Shown here piece by piece: positions 46,985 to 58,733 of a DNA stretch of 64,000 bases. Below the pieces are notes generated by a model. That model was given only the letters and a program-made list of their open reading frames with translations, did not search any database and was not told where the DNA came from. Made by a program: the position numbers and the translations under genes. Every line of letters begins with the position of its first letter. Position 1 is the stretch's first letter. Where the stretch lies: positions 258,001-322,000 of the forward strand of contig PUDQ02000143.1 in the NCBI GenBank assembly GCA_002964805.2, written 5' to 3'. This DNA comes from Trametes villosa (taxonomy: Eukaryota; Basidiomycota; Agaricomycetes; Polyporales; Polyporaceae).

Positions 46985-48901
46985 AGCGTAAGCTGGGGGT
47001 CGTGGCGGACCTGAGAAGATGGCGGTAGAGCGGAAAGCCAGGTGTGGCACAGACGCTGGAAGAGCCTCCTACCCGATGCGATCTGTCGCGCGCGCTACGT
47101 CCCGCCAGTACTAGCCGCTAGTGCGACTTGGTTGTCACCGCGTTGTAAGTCGTCGACGACAGTTTGCCAAGGCTCAATACTGACAATCAACACGCTCCAG
47201 CTGTACAAGATATAGACGGACTTTAGCTTCGAAAAGTAAACCATCTGCGAGAAGCGACACTCAAGTATTCTACGGACCGCTCTAATCTTTGGAACACCGT
47301 GACATTGATCATCGCGTCGTCATCTTCGAGTTGCTATCGTGAGTTGCTTTAAAGCAAAGCAGAGATATCTGTAGCCATCCGATGAAACTTATGTTCCAGG
47401 TATCTGCGGGTACAGATTGAGCAGCGACTTTGTCAACCACTGGTCCTAGCGAATCTGCACTGCGGCAGGGATGGCTCAGCAGCCATCCCATAGCTCCCAC
47501 CCATATCACAGAGACGGGAGCGACCAGCACCAAGGCAACGATGGCAAAAGGAGAGTTATTCTATGACCTAGTCTACTTTACGATCTAGACGGCTCATGCT
47601 CAGCGAGGTAGCCTTAGGTTCAAGGGAACGTCTGAAAAGCGGCAGGCAACTTCGCTGGTCTGGTCTGAGCATGAAGGTAACTTTCGCATATTGCTTGTGC
47701 AGGCTTGTACTCACGTTACCGAGCTACCAGGACAGAGCATGAACTCGGTGATATATCGCCTAACATTCCAAACATGCAACAACCGTCTCTAGTTATCGTG
47801 GTTTCGAGGAAAATTTCTGCTCCGTCTCCGTATCGGACCAGGATGACTACGGTGAAACTGGCATTCCATATTCGCCGTGCTCCCATCCATATCCGCTGAC
47901 ACGTCACACATCCTTACCTTAGGGTCCCCAGGTACGTGTCCACATCACCCTTGTATCCTGTGTCGCTATTTGGGGCTTGCGTCACCGGTCACACAATGCT
48001 GGCAAGGAGCCTCCCCGGTACTACGTGTGATGTAGGGGCAACACATAGGATACCTAACACCACGACTTCGCCGCTATTCATTTCACGTGGAAAACATTCA
48101 GGATGTGCACAGCACCAGCATTAGCCTGCATCTCACATCGCATTGTGATCCGGGGCTGCGAACACCGGTGGCACCAGGTACGGCTCGCTTCTCGAGCAGA
48201 CTTAGGCTAACCGTTGGCTGGCAAGCAAGCGACTCCAAGCACCGGCAGTGCCGGCGGCGGACTAGTACTGACTGCGGCACTGCACAGATACAGCGTTACA
48301 CACACCGGCAGGGCGGTTCGGATCAAATGGCTTGGACGACGTCGCACCCAGCAACATCTAGACCTACCGTGGCTCCGACGATGTCGGGGACATGATCGTG
48401 CGCGGGAGTATCCACAGGTGTTGTTTGTCTTGAACTTAAAAGCGCCCTTTACCCCGCAGCATCCTCGTTCCTTCGTGACTCTGTCACGCCTCTAGATTGG
48501 CAGCTTCGGACGGCTTCGGGCAAGTGTTGGATTGATCGAACCATGTACACGTTGCCTCCTGCCAGCTACCCTCATCTTGGCGGTACAGGCTCACCTCGAT
48601 ACCCGCGCGCCCACAAAGACATCTTGTTCTCCCGCAATCGACCGTCAAGATGGGTGTCCCCTGGTCTAGGGTAAGCGCCAGTTGATGCCGGCGATGCGCC
48701 CACTCAGCACTGAGAAACTTCATCCTCAGCTGATGCGCCTGTGGTGGGGCGATTCCCGGGCGCAGGACGACACCTCCGGAGCAGCTCCCCCGGCCGCGCA
48801 GGAAGATATCGCCAAGGAGAAAGAGCCTGTAAGCCTCATCGCAACATACTCCCACCGCGTAAGACTCACGACACGGGCGTTAGGCCAGCGTCCCCTGTAC
48901 G
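46985..48901. other. Intergenic region, no supported gene
   Basis: No domain is recognised in either strand. Two minus-strand frames stand out weakly: 47309-47533 (hydrophobic start VSVIWVGAMGWLLSH, then SVPADTWNISFIGWLQISLL), which vaguely resembles a piece of a DUF6534-type membrane protein and could be a relic, and 48484-48855 (123 codons, cysteine-containing), with no known relative. About 48500-48901 would be the 5' flank of the HET gene. Confidence 0.4.
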
Positions 48902-50365
48902 ATGGAGCTCCGCCTCATGCTCGAGGCTGACTCGACTGCCAGGCACCCGAGCGTTCCGTCCATCGAGGTTGATGGCAAGCGGTGGGTGCTCAGTGAGCCC
49001 CTCGATGTCGACTCCGACGCCCTGCCCCCATACATCTGCGTGTCATACGTTTGGGGCTCCGGGCGCGTGCCCAACGTCCTCTACCCCTCAATCACGATGT
49101 CCGACCGGACGCTCTCCACGTTCGCTGCGGCTGCACGCTGCATGCCCGGACGCCCGATTTGGATCGACGCGTTCTGCGTGCCAACCGAGCGCGCGAAGAA
49201 GCGCGCGACGCTCGAGAGTTTAGGCTTCCTCTTCGCGCGCGCGGCCGCCGTCGTCTCGGTGATAGCGCCTGAGTCTCTCGCCGCAGTCGAGGAGATGGAG
49301 GCGTTCCTCGCCATCCAGCCGCGCCCACAAACAACGCCAGCCGCGCCGCTAGACGTCCTCGAGGCGGACGAGTGGATCCGGAGCGTGTGGACGTACCAGG
49401 AGCTGGTCAACAGCCGTGAGCTCTGGTTCGTCTGCCCCACCCAGGAGGGTGTCCCCCCGCAAAAGTCGTTCAGTGGATCGGACTTCCTCGGGGTCATCGG
49501 CGGCTACGTCGACTGCTGGGGACGGACGGACAAGCAGAAGCTGCATACCGGGGTGCGCCAGTTCTACCCGCACGCGGACAACTTCCAGGAGCTCCTTGCA
49601 GACTGGTTGACGTCCGACTACGGGCGCCGCTCCGCGCTGCGCATCATCTGCGGGATGGACTACCGCGCGCACGTCACCCCCCAGAACCGCTTCTACAGCA
49701 TGATCGGCGCGCTGACGGCGCGGCCCTCCACGCGCGCGACCAACCCGACCGTTGAGCAGCTCGCCGAGCGGTTCATGGAGCTCGCAGAGGAGAAGGGCGA
49801 CTACTCGTTCATGTTTACTACCGCAGCGCGCGACACGCGTCCTGGCCTGCGTTGGCGGCCTGTCCCGAGCGACCTCCAAAGTGTTCTCACCTGGCATGCC
49901 TTTGGAGACGAGCAGCCCGGGACAAAAGTCGACGATGGCATCTTGTTGACAGACGTCCTGCTCTTCCCGCTTGCGGGAGGCGGTCAAGACTCCGCTACGA
50001 CGCCCCGCATGGGGCAAGAGCTGCGAGATCACATTCAGTTGTGGGAGAAGCACGTTGCGGAGTACCACGATGTAGCCGAGGACGACCCCAACGCGACCCT
50101 ACAGGAGCGCGGCCTCCACATCTTGAGACGCATGGGGTTCGCGGGCAGCGGGAAGTGGCATACCACGGAAGGTTGCGTATTCTACCCCCAGACCGACCTG
50201 CCTGAGGGAGACGGCACGATCTGTGTGTCGCATGGGGTGAGGTGGGTCTTCGGCGGACCGGCCATTGCTGTTTTGGGGAGCGGGAGGGAGTTGCAGTACG
50301 TACCTGGGGTTGCTGTGATGCCTATGGACTACAGAACGCAAACGACCCAATTCTTGCTAAAGTAA
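48902..50365 (+). CDS. HET-domain protein (heterokaryon-incompatibility type)
   Basis: Intronless, 487 aa. The three classic HET blocks are visible: YICVSYVWGSG (about 48-58), RPIWIDAFCVPTE (about 83-95) and WIRSVWTYQELVNSRELWFV (about 157-176). Downstream are helical segments (FQELLADWLTSDYGRRSALR, RFYSMIGALTARPST) common in Agaricomycete HET proteins, and a C-terminal region of unknown role. HET domains act in non-self recognition and cell death in some ascomycetes; in basidiomycetes the role is mostly untested. No NACHT, WD or TPR partner domain is fused. The gene has no introns, unlike most genes around it. The in-frame start ATG follows an in-frame stop region; MELRLML fits. Confidence 0.9.
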   Translation: MELRLMLEADSTARHPSVPSIEVDGKRWVLSEPLDVDSDALPPYICVSYVWGSGRVPNVLYPSITMSDRTLSTFAAAARCMPGRPIWIDAFCVPTERAKKRATLESLGFLFARAAAVVSVIAPESLAAVEEMEAFLAIQPRPQTTPAAPLDVLEADEWIRSVWTYQELVNSRELWFVCPTQEGVPPQKSFSGSDFLGVIGGYVDCWGRTDKQKLHTGVRQFYPHADNFQELLADWLTSDYGRRSALRIICGMDYRAHVTPQNRFYSMIGALTARPSTRATNPTVEQLAERFMELAEEKGDYSFMFTTAARDTRPGLRWRPVPSDLQSVLTWHAFGDEQPGTKVDDGILLTDVLLFPLAGGGQDSATTPRMGQELRDHIQLWEKHVAEYHDVAEDDPNATLQERGLHILRRMGFAGSGKWHTTEGCVFYPQTDLPEGDGTICVSHGVRWVFGGPAIAVLGSGRELQYVPGVAVMPMDYRTQTTQFLLK

Positions 50366-50549
50366 TGACCATCGCGCAGGCTTTCCTTCTTCTAGCTGTA
50401 CTTTGGATATGTGCGTAAGCTCCCACCCCTGCTTTGAGCTCACGATTGTGGCCGGTTCAAAGAGATCATATTTAGGGTGAACAAAGTGATACATGGGCTC
50501 GATAACCAGCGGCGAAAGCGTCTGCCCACCACCGCCACAGGACAGCAGA

Positions 50550-52775
50550 GACAAAATAAGCGCCCGTTAGCGACGTGTCCCCCTACGCCGGCCTACCAGG
50601 CTGGGACGAGGGGGCCGGAGGAGAAAGATGAAACCTCTGGCGATGCGCCCGCAAAAAGAGAGATAAGGGGAGTGAACTACTCACCTTCGGCGACACGGAG
50701 AGAAGCAAGCGGAAGAGGCCTAGCATCCTCTTGCTTCTCACCGCGTCTCCGTCTCGTTCCAGGAGCGCAGAGGCTGAGACAGCGTTGGGTAGAGCGATAG
50801 TACGGCTAGATGGGAGAGAACGAGCGAGGCGTGAGTACACAGGAGACCAGAGGAAAGCGCACGGATGCGCGAATAGTGAATGGGCAGCGAGCGCAGACCC
50901 TCCACCAGACCCTGAGAAGACACAAAAACTATGGTTAGCTAGCGATGTTGAACTAGGCAGGGAGCGTACCGGCCCGGGGTATGACTCCGCGAGTACACGC
51001 TACATCCCCAAAGTACATGACCAGGAAGGAAGCAAAGGGGGTCTGGCCAGAACTCCCGGTGCTTCCTTCCTCGCCATGTACACCGCGGACGAGCGCATCT
51101 ACAAGCCATGATAGCCTGTGCGAGTGAAGAGGACATGCTGTTCAGCAAGATGTCCGTGGATGATGGTGAGCAGAGAGAAACGCACCAGTGGCCCGTCCTG
51201 ATGAACAAGGACGCGTGCGCCAACTACGCCCGTAGGACTAAGGAAGGACTGGGTGAGCGTTAGATCGAACAACTAATCTGGGGGAGCTAGAGAGAGTAAC
51301 TGACTCACGCTCACGCGTGTTGGCATGCACGACGAGTAGGGAAGAACGAGAGGCCTGGCCTAAGCCCCTCGCCCCTCGCCCTTCCCCGCTCGCCGTGTAC
51401 GCCCACGGCGTATGCCTCGACTGAGACTTGGACCTTGGGCTCTGTGAAGGCGAAGTGTGAGTGGCTTTGATGAGTTGAGCAACACCCAAGACACTTACCG
51501 AGCTCTACGAATGCTACCTAAGCAAACCAGCCCTGCCCCATCGCGGAGGAGGGTAGGTGGAACCTGCAACCTGTGTGTGGGATGTAGGATGTTAGCGCTG
51601 TTCAGACACGGTGAGAGGATGGAGAGAACTCACTTCTCGGACTTGTGCGGGAGAAGGGGCCCGTCGACCCCTTCCCCCGCTCCGACGGAAGGCGACGGAC
51701 GAGAGCAGTCGGACAGGAGAGGGCGCAATTTCTCCTGAACCGAGCAACCCTGGCCGCCGCCCACCGGACCCCCAGACCCCGATGATAGAAACAAAGAGAA
51801 GGCCCTCATCGCCGTCGATGTCGCGGTCGAGGTCGTCGAGGTCGTCGAGGTCGAAGTCGATGTCGGGGTCGATGCCGTAGTGGTGGTGGAGGCCGTCGTC
51901 CCTGTCGTCGCCGTTGTCGTGTCTTGCTAGGTACCTGTGGGGGCCAGGGGAAGCAGCAACGAACAAAAAAACGGCGAGACGAACAAAAAGAAAATGGCGT
52001 CTGGCGTTGGAAGGGCCATCGAGATTGGGGCGGTCATGGGTACCCCTCACTCGACTCCCCGCCGAAGCCGTCAGCCTCACCCAGGGACTCCCCCCAGTCC
52101 CCTCCATCCTCCACCTCCCCGGCTCCCGTCCCCCTCCTACACGCGCGTCCCCCTCGACCTCGACGCCAGCTACACAGCACACAGCAAGCCCGCCCCGAAG
52201 GGCGAACGGGGAAAAAAGTAATCAGCCTTCAGAAACGGGAACGGATAGAACGCTCAACGATCTCCCTGTCCGCCTGCGCGTCCTCCAGCGAGAGCAGCTT
52301 GCACCCGAGTGACTGGTAGCCGTACGCAGGCGCATAGTCGATGACCACGCGCGGTGCGGCCGGCTCGCGCTCAGGCTTGGGCTGCGGGGGGACGAACTCG
52401 GTCCAGGCGTAGGGGAGGGAGAAGGAGATGACAGGCTTGTCGGACTGGAGCGACCGGCGCTCGGTCGACTTGCCGGAGAAGAGGGAGGTGAAAGCGGTGA
52501 AGGGCATGATGCAAGGTGGGGGTGGGGGCAGGTAGTGATGGTGGGGGTGTGGGAGAAAGATAGGTGGGGAGCGAAAGTGAGGGGAGGCTGGTTTATGAAG
52601 GTAGGGTATTGCGATCGAGGCTGAGGCCGTCGTCGGTTTCCCAATTCGGGAGGGGGGTGCGTCGGTCCTCGTCGGCAGGATTCGTGCCGTGTCAGCCTCA
52701 TCGTCGCTATTGGCAGACCGGTGTTGCGTCATAGGGCGAGTGAGAAGTCCTCGGACCTTCGGATTGGCTGCGTGT
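50550..52775 (-). repeat. Inverted segmental duplication, copy B
   Basis: Reverse-complement partner of 7755-9855. It holds the second 92-codon gene at 52229-52507, a longer version of the GAC/CTC (Asp-coding) repeat near 51810-51880, and matching pieces of the exon-like tail, ending near 50550 in the shared GGGGACACG...ACGGGCGCTTA. The tail is more diverged than the gene. Its orientation relative to copy A is inverted, so the two copies bracket about 41 kb. Edges were set by eye. Confidence 0.85.
52229..52507 (-). CDS. Conserved small protein, 92 aa (copy B)
   Basis: Second copy of the 92-aa protein at 8011-8289, same length, six substitutions and no indel. The shared leader before the ATG and the shared 5' flank back to about 52775 suggest that the promoter was duplicated too. 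Conservation of the frame while the flanks gained indels points to selection on the protein. Function unknown; no membrane or signal segment. Confidence 0.75.
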   Translation of the reverse strand: MPFTAFTSLFSGKSTERRSLQSDKPVISFSLPYAWTEFVPPQPKPEREPAAPRVVIDYAPAYGYQSLGCKLLSLEDAQADREIVERSIRSRF

Positions 52776-53893
52776 ACGGCGAATCGAGAGTGGTATGTCG
52801 GTATACATCGACTCAAGGCCCGGCGGTTTCGGTGTGTTGTTCAGCGCGCGGGGCTCACATAGCGAGAACGCGAATACTGATGGGCGCGTAGCTATCGTAT
52901 ATGACGGCAGGACCTAGAGTGAGGAAGGCCTATCAATGAGGTGCAGCATAAATTTTTGATCACATTGGTGGCTCGGTTGGGCTCACCTAAAGTACTGTAT
53001 CTCAGCTTGTGATCTGACAGGCAGTGGTGACTTTTTGAATGCGCGTGGAGGACTCTGAGTCGGCGTGGTGCGGTTTGTCTTGGAAACATTGGCGACCATG
53101 CGCAGTATTACTACGCTCGACTCGTTTCGACCTGATTCGCAACGAGTTGGTATCGGTGCAACCTACTCCCCTAAAAAACCACTCGCAGACAATCTCAGAG
53201 ACCGTAGTGCCTATGTGAGGACGGGCTGTATGACGCTAGGAAAGCTTGCAAAGGATGGGTGCCGTTCAGCAGACTGAACTCGCGTGAGGCGCGAGACGTG
53301 TCCTCCGGCACTAGCTAGATGGGTCCTGTCAACGTTGCATACAGATTAACCGGGATCCACGTACTGTTTTACGGAAGCACTCTTGGACATTCCACAACAC
53401 CATAGTGTGAATCATGAGTCGCTTCGAACAGGTTATGCAGTAAACAAATGTATTCATGACGGTCAACAAAGTAATACAAAGTAGATATCCATCAGACATA
53501 CATCCGGCTCGCTGGTTCGCACTCTCCACCACTCCGAAGAGAGCGAAGAGGACACGATCCAAACGTCCTCGAGACCGCGCGAAGCGGCCATATTCTCGGT
53601 TATACGAGCGGATGCTGGTGTCATCGACTGGATAAGAAGGATGTGGCATGTGTAAACATGCGAGACTCGAGTTAGTACCTATAAAATAGATCCTAGCTGA
53701 GTATGTTCTGAGGAAACAGCGATGCAGGTCGCAAACTTTTATACGGCGGTGAGTTTAGGGCAGGCGGCGCCCATCAGGCACGCGTCTCTTCCAGCTTGCC
53801 GGTCGGCCTAACCAGGCGCGTTAGGCGCTACCGAACAGCACTCACGTTCAGCCACCGAGCCTCGTACACCTCCACTGAACTCCTGTTGGCACA
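52776..53893. other. Intergenic; 5' flank of the Bud13 gene
   Basis: No supported gene. A minus-strand frame at 53329-53649 of about 100 codons has no recognisable family. The right end, GC-poor around 53690-53750, is the likely promoter of the Bud13 gene. Confidence 0.45.
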
Positions 53894-54945
53894 ATGTCTC
53901 TAAAGGCCTATCTCGCGGAGAAATACATGACCGGTCCGAAAGCGGACGCAATCCTCTCGAAAGTCGCACAACCCAAGAAGAAGAAGCGCAAGACGACCGC
54001 GTCCACGTCCACCGCGAGCACGAGTGCCTCGTTCATCAAGGACGACGACCTCACCGGCTGGGCCGACGCGCCGCGCGGTGATGACGACGAGACTGAGGAT
54101 GCGGTAGTAGCTGCGGATCGCCGGTTCAAGAAGCGACAGCGGACGGACAAGGACTCGGGGTGGCAGACGATCCAGGAGGGCGCGGGCGGCAGCAAGACCC
54201 CTCCGCCACCAGAGGATGAGCAGCCGCAGGTCGTCGAGGAGCCCGCGTTCACCGGCGGCCTGCTCACGTCCGCGCAGCTCAAGAAGAAGCTGCCCAAGCA
54301 CAAGCCGCAGGCGGAGAAGCGGTCGCGAGAGGAAGAGGAGGCGGAGCGCGCGGCCGCGCAGGAGACGGTGTACCGTGACGCGTCGGGAAGGAAGGTGGAC
54401 GTCGCGGCGGAGCGCGCGGAGGCTGCGCGGCTGAAACGCGAGCGCGAGGAGAAGGAGGCGAAGAAGATGGAGTGGGGCAAGGGTCTTGTGCAGCGCGAGG
54501 AGGCGGAGAAGCGGAAGAAAGAGGAGGAGGCGATGCGCAGTCGGCCATTCGTGAGGACGGTGGAGGACGCGGACCTGAACGCAGACCTGAAGGCGCAGGA
54601 CCGGTGGAATGACCCTGCCGCAGCGTTCTTGACGGTGAGTTGCGCCACCACTGACCCGCGTTTGCGATGCTCATGCCTCTTTTGTGATATAGAAGAAGCG
54701 AGCTAAGGGGCCTCGCAAGCCTGAGTACTCTGGACCCCCTCCGCCGCCGAACCGCTTCGGGATCAAGCCGGGCTACCGCTGGGACGGCGTTGGTGAGTTC
54801 ACGAGCACCAGTCTTTCCCTGACATCCTCACTAATGACATCCCTCAGATCGCAGTAACGGCTTCGAGAAGAAGTACTTCCAGAAGCAAAACGAGCGTCGA
54901 CGGCGTGGCGCAGAGGCCTACGAATGGGGTGTTGACGACATGTAG
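53894..54945 (+). CDS. bud13: Pre-mRNA-splicing factor Bud13/Cwc26
   Basis: Subunit of the RES (retention and splicing) complex, which helps hold the unspliced pre-mRNA in the nucleus and activates the spliceosome. Three exons, 53894..54634, 54693..54792, 54848..54945; 312 aa. N-terminus [13 protein letters not shown] is a family signature, followed by a basic patch KKKKRK, a charged disordered centre, a Lys/Glu/Arg-rich helix (about 140-215) and the conserved C-terminal block: [32 protein letters not shown] and [16 protein letters not shown] ending AYEWGVDDM. Length is in the usual fungal range. The C-terminal peptide is where the RES partner Snu17 and Prp8 region contacts are known in other species. 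Confidence 0.96.
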
Positions 54946-55187
54946 TCCGTCCCTACGTGCCCGACGCCTCGCTTTTGCCGACGAGACAATGCTATTCCTG
55001 CCATTGGTCCTGCTCGTGCTAGCCCATGTATCATATCCACAGCTATCAGGCCTTACATATCGTGTTGTTTGACCAGCCTGCGGAAGGGGATGCGCTATGT
55101 CCGTCTCGATCCGCTTGCGTCTCACAGGCGCTCTCCAGTGCCCGAGCGGCGATGCAAGATGTTACATTCACTTCTACCCCCACCCCA

Positions 55188-56227
55188 TCAGCACCCTCCC
55201 AAATCCGTCCACCTCCCCACCCACCACCTCGACATCCCCTTCCTCACGCCCAGCTGCTCCCGATCCAGCCCCCCGCCCCTCACCTCCATCTCGCCTCTCC
55301 ACACCGCCTCGACCGCGCCCTCCTCCAGCGCAATCCCCGCCTTCGCCGCCTCGCGCACGAAGTGCGCGCATACCTCCGGCGCGGTGTACTTGCCCGCGGC
55401 GACGTACGCGCGCGCGAAGGGAGAGCGGCGCAGGAGCGTGAGGAGTGATCGGAGGAGGACGTCGTGCGAGCGGTCGAAATGCAGCAGGTCGGACATGATC
55501 ACGACGTCGAAGGCGCGGTCTTTGGGCGGGTGTGCCGCCGTGATGTCCCTGGTTGTGCATTTTCATGTCAGTTAAACTCCAGTGCAGCGCAAGACTCTTT
55601 GGTGAGAGGATGGGGAGGGAAGACTCACAGCAGAGGGGTTACATCCTGCCCCCACTCATACCCGCGCGCATGCACCGCGCATCTTTCATTGTAATGTGGC
55701 TGGTTCCGCTCGATGTTCGCGTTGAGGTTCCCCATAATCGTGTCATCCGGGTAGTCCGTGATGACTACCAGAGAAGGAGGCTCAGAAAGCGTCGAGGCGA
55801 GCAGCGAGGGTACGGCGCATCCCGCCCCTAGCTCTACGACTGCGAGGGCATCGATCAGTAACCAGTCCATTGTGGCGGGATGTAACTCGGGATTTACGTA
55901 CCTCTTTTATTCGAGAGGTCAATTTCCCCGCGTTCAATGAGCTCCGCTAGAAGGAGCGATGGCGAGAACAGATGATCTGCGAGGAGTGTGTTCGCCTGGA
56001 CACAATTCAGAGAAAGAGTCCGCATCGGGTTTCTTCTAAACTCGCCTTTCCTTCCTGCGTGCATATCGTTAGTTATCTCCCACAGAAACGTCGTCTCCAG
56101 GCGTGAAGCATACCTTTGGCGCGACGGTCACGACGAGCGGCCCGTATCTGATCTTCTCGTCATCCAGAGGAATTGTGTCGCCGAACAGCGCGGCGGAGCC
56201 GCTCAAGAAGTCATCCTCGTCCGTCAT
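55188..56227 (-). CDS. Efm7/Nnt1-like class I SAM methyltransferase
   Basis: Family of eEF1A N-terminal/lysine methyltransferases (yeast Efm7, formerly Nnt1). Exons on the minus strand: 56114..56227, 56046..56054 (9 nt, codons E-G-K), 55902..55995, 55629..55839, 55188..55548; 262 aa, close to yeast Efm7, with all phases closing. Motifs: N-terminal EDDFLSGSAALFGD, motif I VVELGAGCAVPSLL, the group-defining VVITDYPDDTIMGNL, GYEWGQDVTPLL, and DVVIMSDLLHFDRSHDVLL. The second intron starts GCGAGT (a GC-AG intron) and directly follows the 9-nt exon. Convergent with Bud13: the two stop codons are about 240 bases apart. Confidence 0.9.
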
Positions 56228-56588
56228 ACTCGAGCTAGCCTTCAGTGAAATACGGGCTATTCCCTGCGAACGATGTCTGCACTACAGGGCGGTGGCGAGG
56301 CAAACGCGTTCAAACTGACCGAATCGAAGTACAAAACTGTTTTCCTTTTCTGGATGGCGGTGCAATAGCACAAGCGCTCAGAGATCGGTATAAAGAGCAA
56401 GGCAGGACGTTCGCCGACGTTGTGCGCACAAGCTGGGCGACGGAATCCCATAATTCGCAGTTGCGCCGAGGAGGATGAGTAATAGACGGGTACGGATACA
56501 GGTGGTGACATTGTGGGTACAGCATATCGATACAAATCGTGTATGAGGGTATTTCTGAATGTCAATATCGCTTCCTGTTGCGAGTCTC

Positions 56589-58548
56589 TTACACCACTTC
56601 GTCGACTTTCGAGCGATGGATACAGAAGCCCTACACAACCCACCGGTAAGTTTTTGGTCGTTGGAGCAGATAGTAACGAGGCGTACCGGGACCACCCACT
56701 CCTTGCAGCTACAGCACACGCCTGCCCAGTCGTAGTTGCCCAGCTTCGCGTTGCACTTCTTGTTCGGACATGTAATCTTGCCCGCCATGTTGCCCTGTTC
56801 CAGGAATGGCTCCATCCACTTCATCTAAAGCACGACCAACGGTTGATGAGTGAGTACAACCGCTTCCAAGCAGAGCAGTACTCACCGGTTCGACGAAGTA
56901 GCCAGAGCACTTGGGGTTGATGAGGAGCGGCGGGCTCACTGGCGCGAAGTAGTTCGAACTCTTCACATTGGTAATCCCTGGGCTTTGCGGCGCCGAGCGC
57001 GTAGGTGACGGCCCACCGGTAGCAGGAGTCATAGCAAGACCCGCAGGAGGACGCAACGCAGCGAGCTTGGGGTGAGACGAGAGTTGAGCGGCGAGGTCCG
57101 AGGGGTGAATGTAAGAACTCGTCACGGAGAGTGGTGGCCGCTGAGTAGGGAGCGGGGTCACCACGTCCGCCTTCTCCGCCGTCGCCTCGCTCGGGGGAAG
57201 CCCGCTCGCAGCGGTGGTCGCAGACGTCTCCGCCGCCGCCGGGGCCTCGTCGTCGGAGTCAGGATCGTCCGACTTGGGCGGCTCGTCCCCGGAGCTGTCC
57301 TCATCAATTGCGGAGTCAGAGATCGCGTCCGACGCCTCTTGCCCGATCTGGGCGGACACGCTATCCAGCGCGATCAGCGACGTCTTGAGCGGCCTGTTCT
57401 CCGTGATCGAGCCCAGACGTGAGCGTGGAAGGATGTCGTGCATAGATGGTCGGCGCGAGGTGCTCCCGATGGGCGACATGGGAGACTGAATAGCGGGTTT
57501 CGTCCCGGAGGAGGATGCTCTCCTGGCGGTCGGTAGACCGGAAGCGAGGGGGCTGAGTGGTTTCGTGTCGTTCATGGAAGGTCTGCGAGACGTTGCAGGA
57601 GTCAGCACTGCAGGTGTCGGTGGCCCTATTTGACCATGGTCGAGCATATGCTCCCGAGTAGCCAACTCTTGTCTGAGGGATATCTATGAGCGATATTGTT
57701 ACATACGCAGGTCTGTCGGGATACTGACCGGCACATCTTGCAGCGAATTCGCCGCCGCGAGGTAGGCACTGGGGTATCGGATGGGGAATTCGGGAACTTC
57801 GCAAACATCTCGGTTTCCACGTCGCCGTCGCCGTCTACGAGCAGCCGGTAAGCTGCGACAACATGGCTTGGTATGCTGGTCCACTCACTCATGACTTCGT
57901 TTACCACTCTTTCCAAGTAGAACAAGCGCGTTTCCTTGTCGCGTTTTGAGACTTTGAAAGATGCTTTGAAGAAGATCTCAAGTTGGCGCATGAAGCCTTC
58001 GTTGGGTCTGCGATGCGATCGAATGAGCGGGTCGCCTAAGGGTGACTGTCGGTAAGGCAGAGGAACGTACTGCACATCCGGCCGGACTTTTCTGATCGCC
58101 TCCAGCGCGGCTTCGGGGTCAAGCCCTTGCGATACCATGAGATATGCTGCTACGATGGAAGCGCTCCGGCCTATACTCGGTCGTTCACGACAATGCTTCC
58201 GAGAACGGATGGTGGAAACTCACTGATCCCGGCCTGGCAGTGCACAAGCACACCATGATCCTTGTCCAGTTCCGCTTGTATAAACGTTATGGCGGGGACA
58301 AAATGCTGCAGGATGTCCGAGCTATTGGTGTCGTCTATATTGATTTGGCGGCGCACGAAGGTCTAACTCGTCAGGTGTCCGGCGCATGTTCGCTGTGCAT
58401 CGGCATTGAGACACACCTCGTTGATAGATACGCGTCCCCGCATGGCAGTCAGCACGCAGCGGATGTTATGCGCTCTCAGTTTCTCCGTATCGAGTGCGCT
58501 CGGGAGGTCTCCGACCCAGAGATTGGGCACGACTTCGTCCATCGACAT
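56589..58548 (-). CDS. yvh1: Dual-specificity phosphatase Yvh1/DUSP12 with a long linker
   Basis: Phosphatase family protein needed in yeast for late 60S ribosome maturation (release of Mrt4), through its zinc domain rather than its phosphatase activity. Seven exons (minus): 58417..58548, 58224..58362, 58071..58170, 57729..58007, 56886..57672, 56687..56824, 56589..56630; 538 aa, all phases close. Catalytic P-loop HCQAGISRSAS: Cys86 and Arg92 present, general acid region INIDD upstream. The C-terminal zinc domain is complete: CSGYFVEP, MKWME, CPNKKCNAKLGNYDWAG, CCSCKEWVVPGFCIHRSKVDEV. Between them lies an insert of about 240 residues rich in Ser, Pro, Asp and Glu, making the protein longer than yeast Yvh1. 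Start at the first ATG; a second Met follows two codons later. Confidence 0.95.
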
Positions 58549-58733
58549 CTTCGCCCGGGTTGCTGTTGAGATCGCGCAGCTATGTACACCAGAGATTTCG
58601 CGAGATGAAGAGTGCGATGTGTCCCACTGTCCCAGAATCAGAGCGAGATGGAAGAGAGTGGAGGATTCTGCCGCAGCAAACCCAAGCTCAAAACCCCACA
58701 GAACGAGCGTCTACATACCCCGCTCTTGCCATC

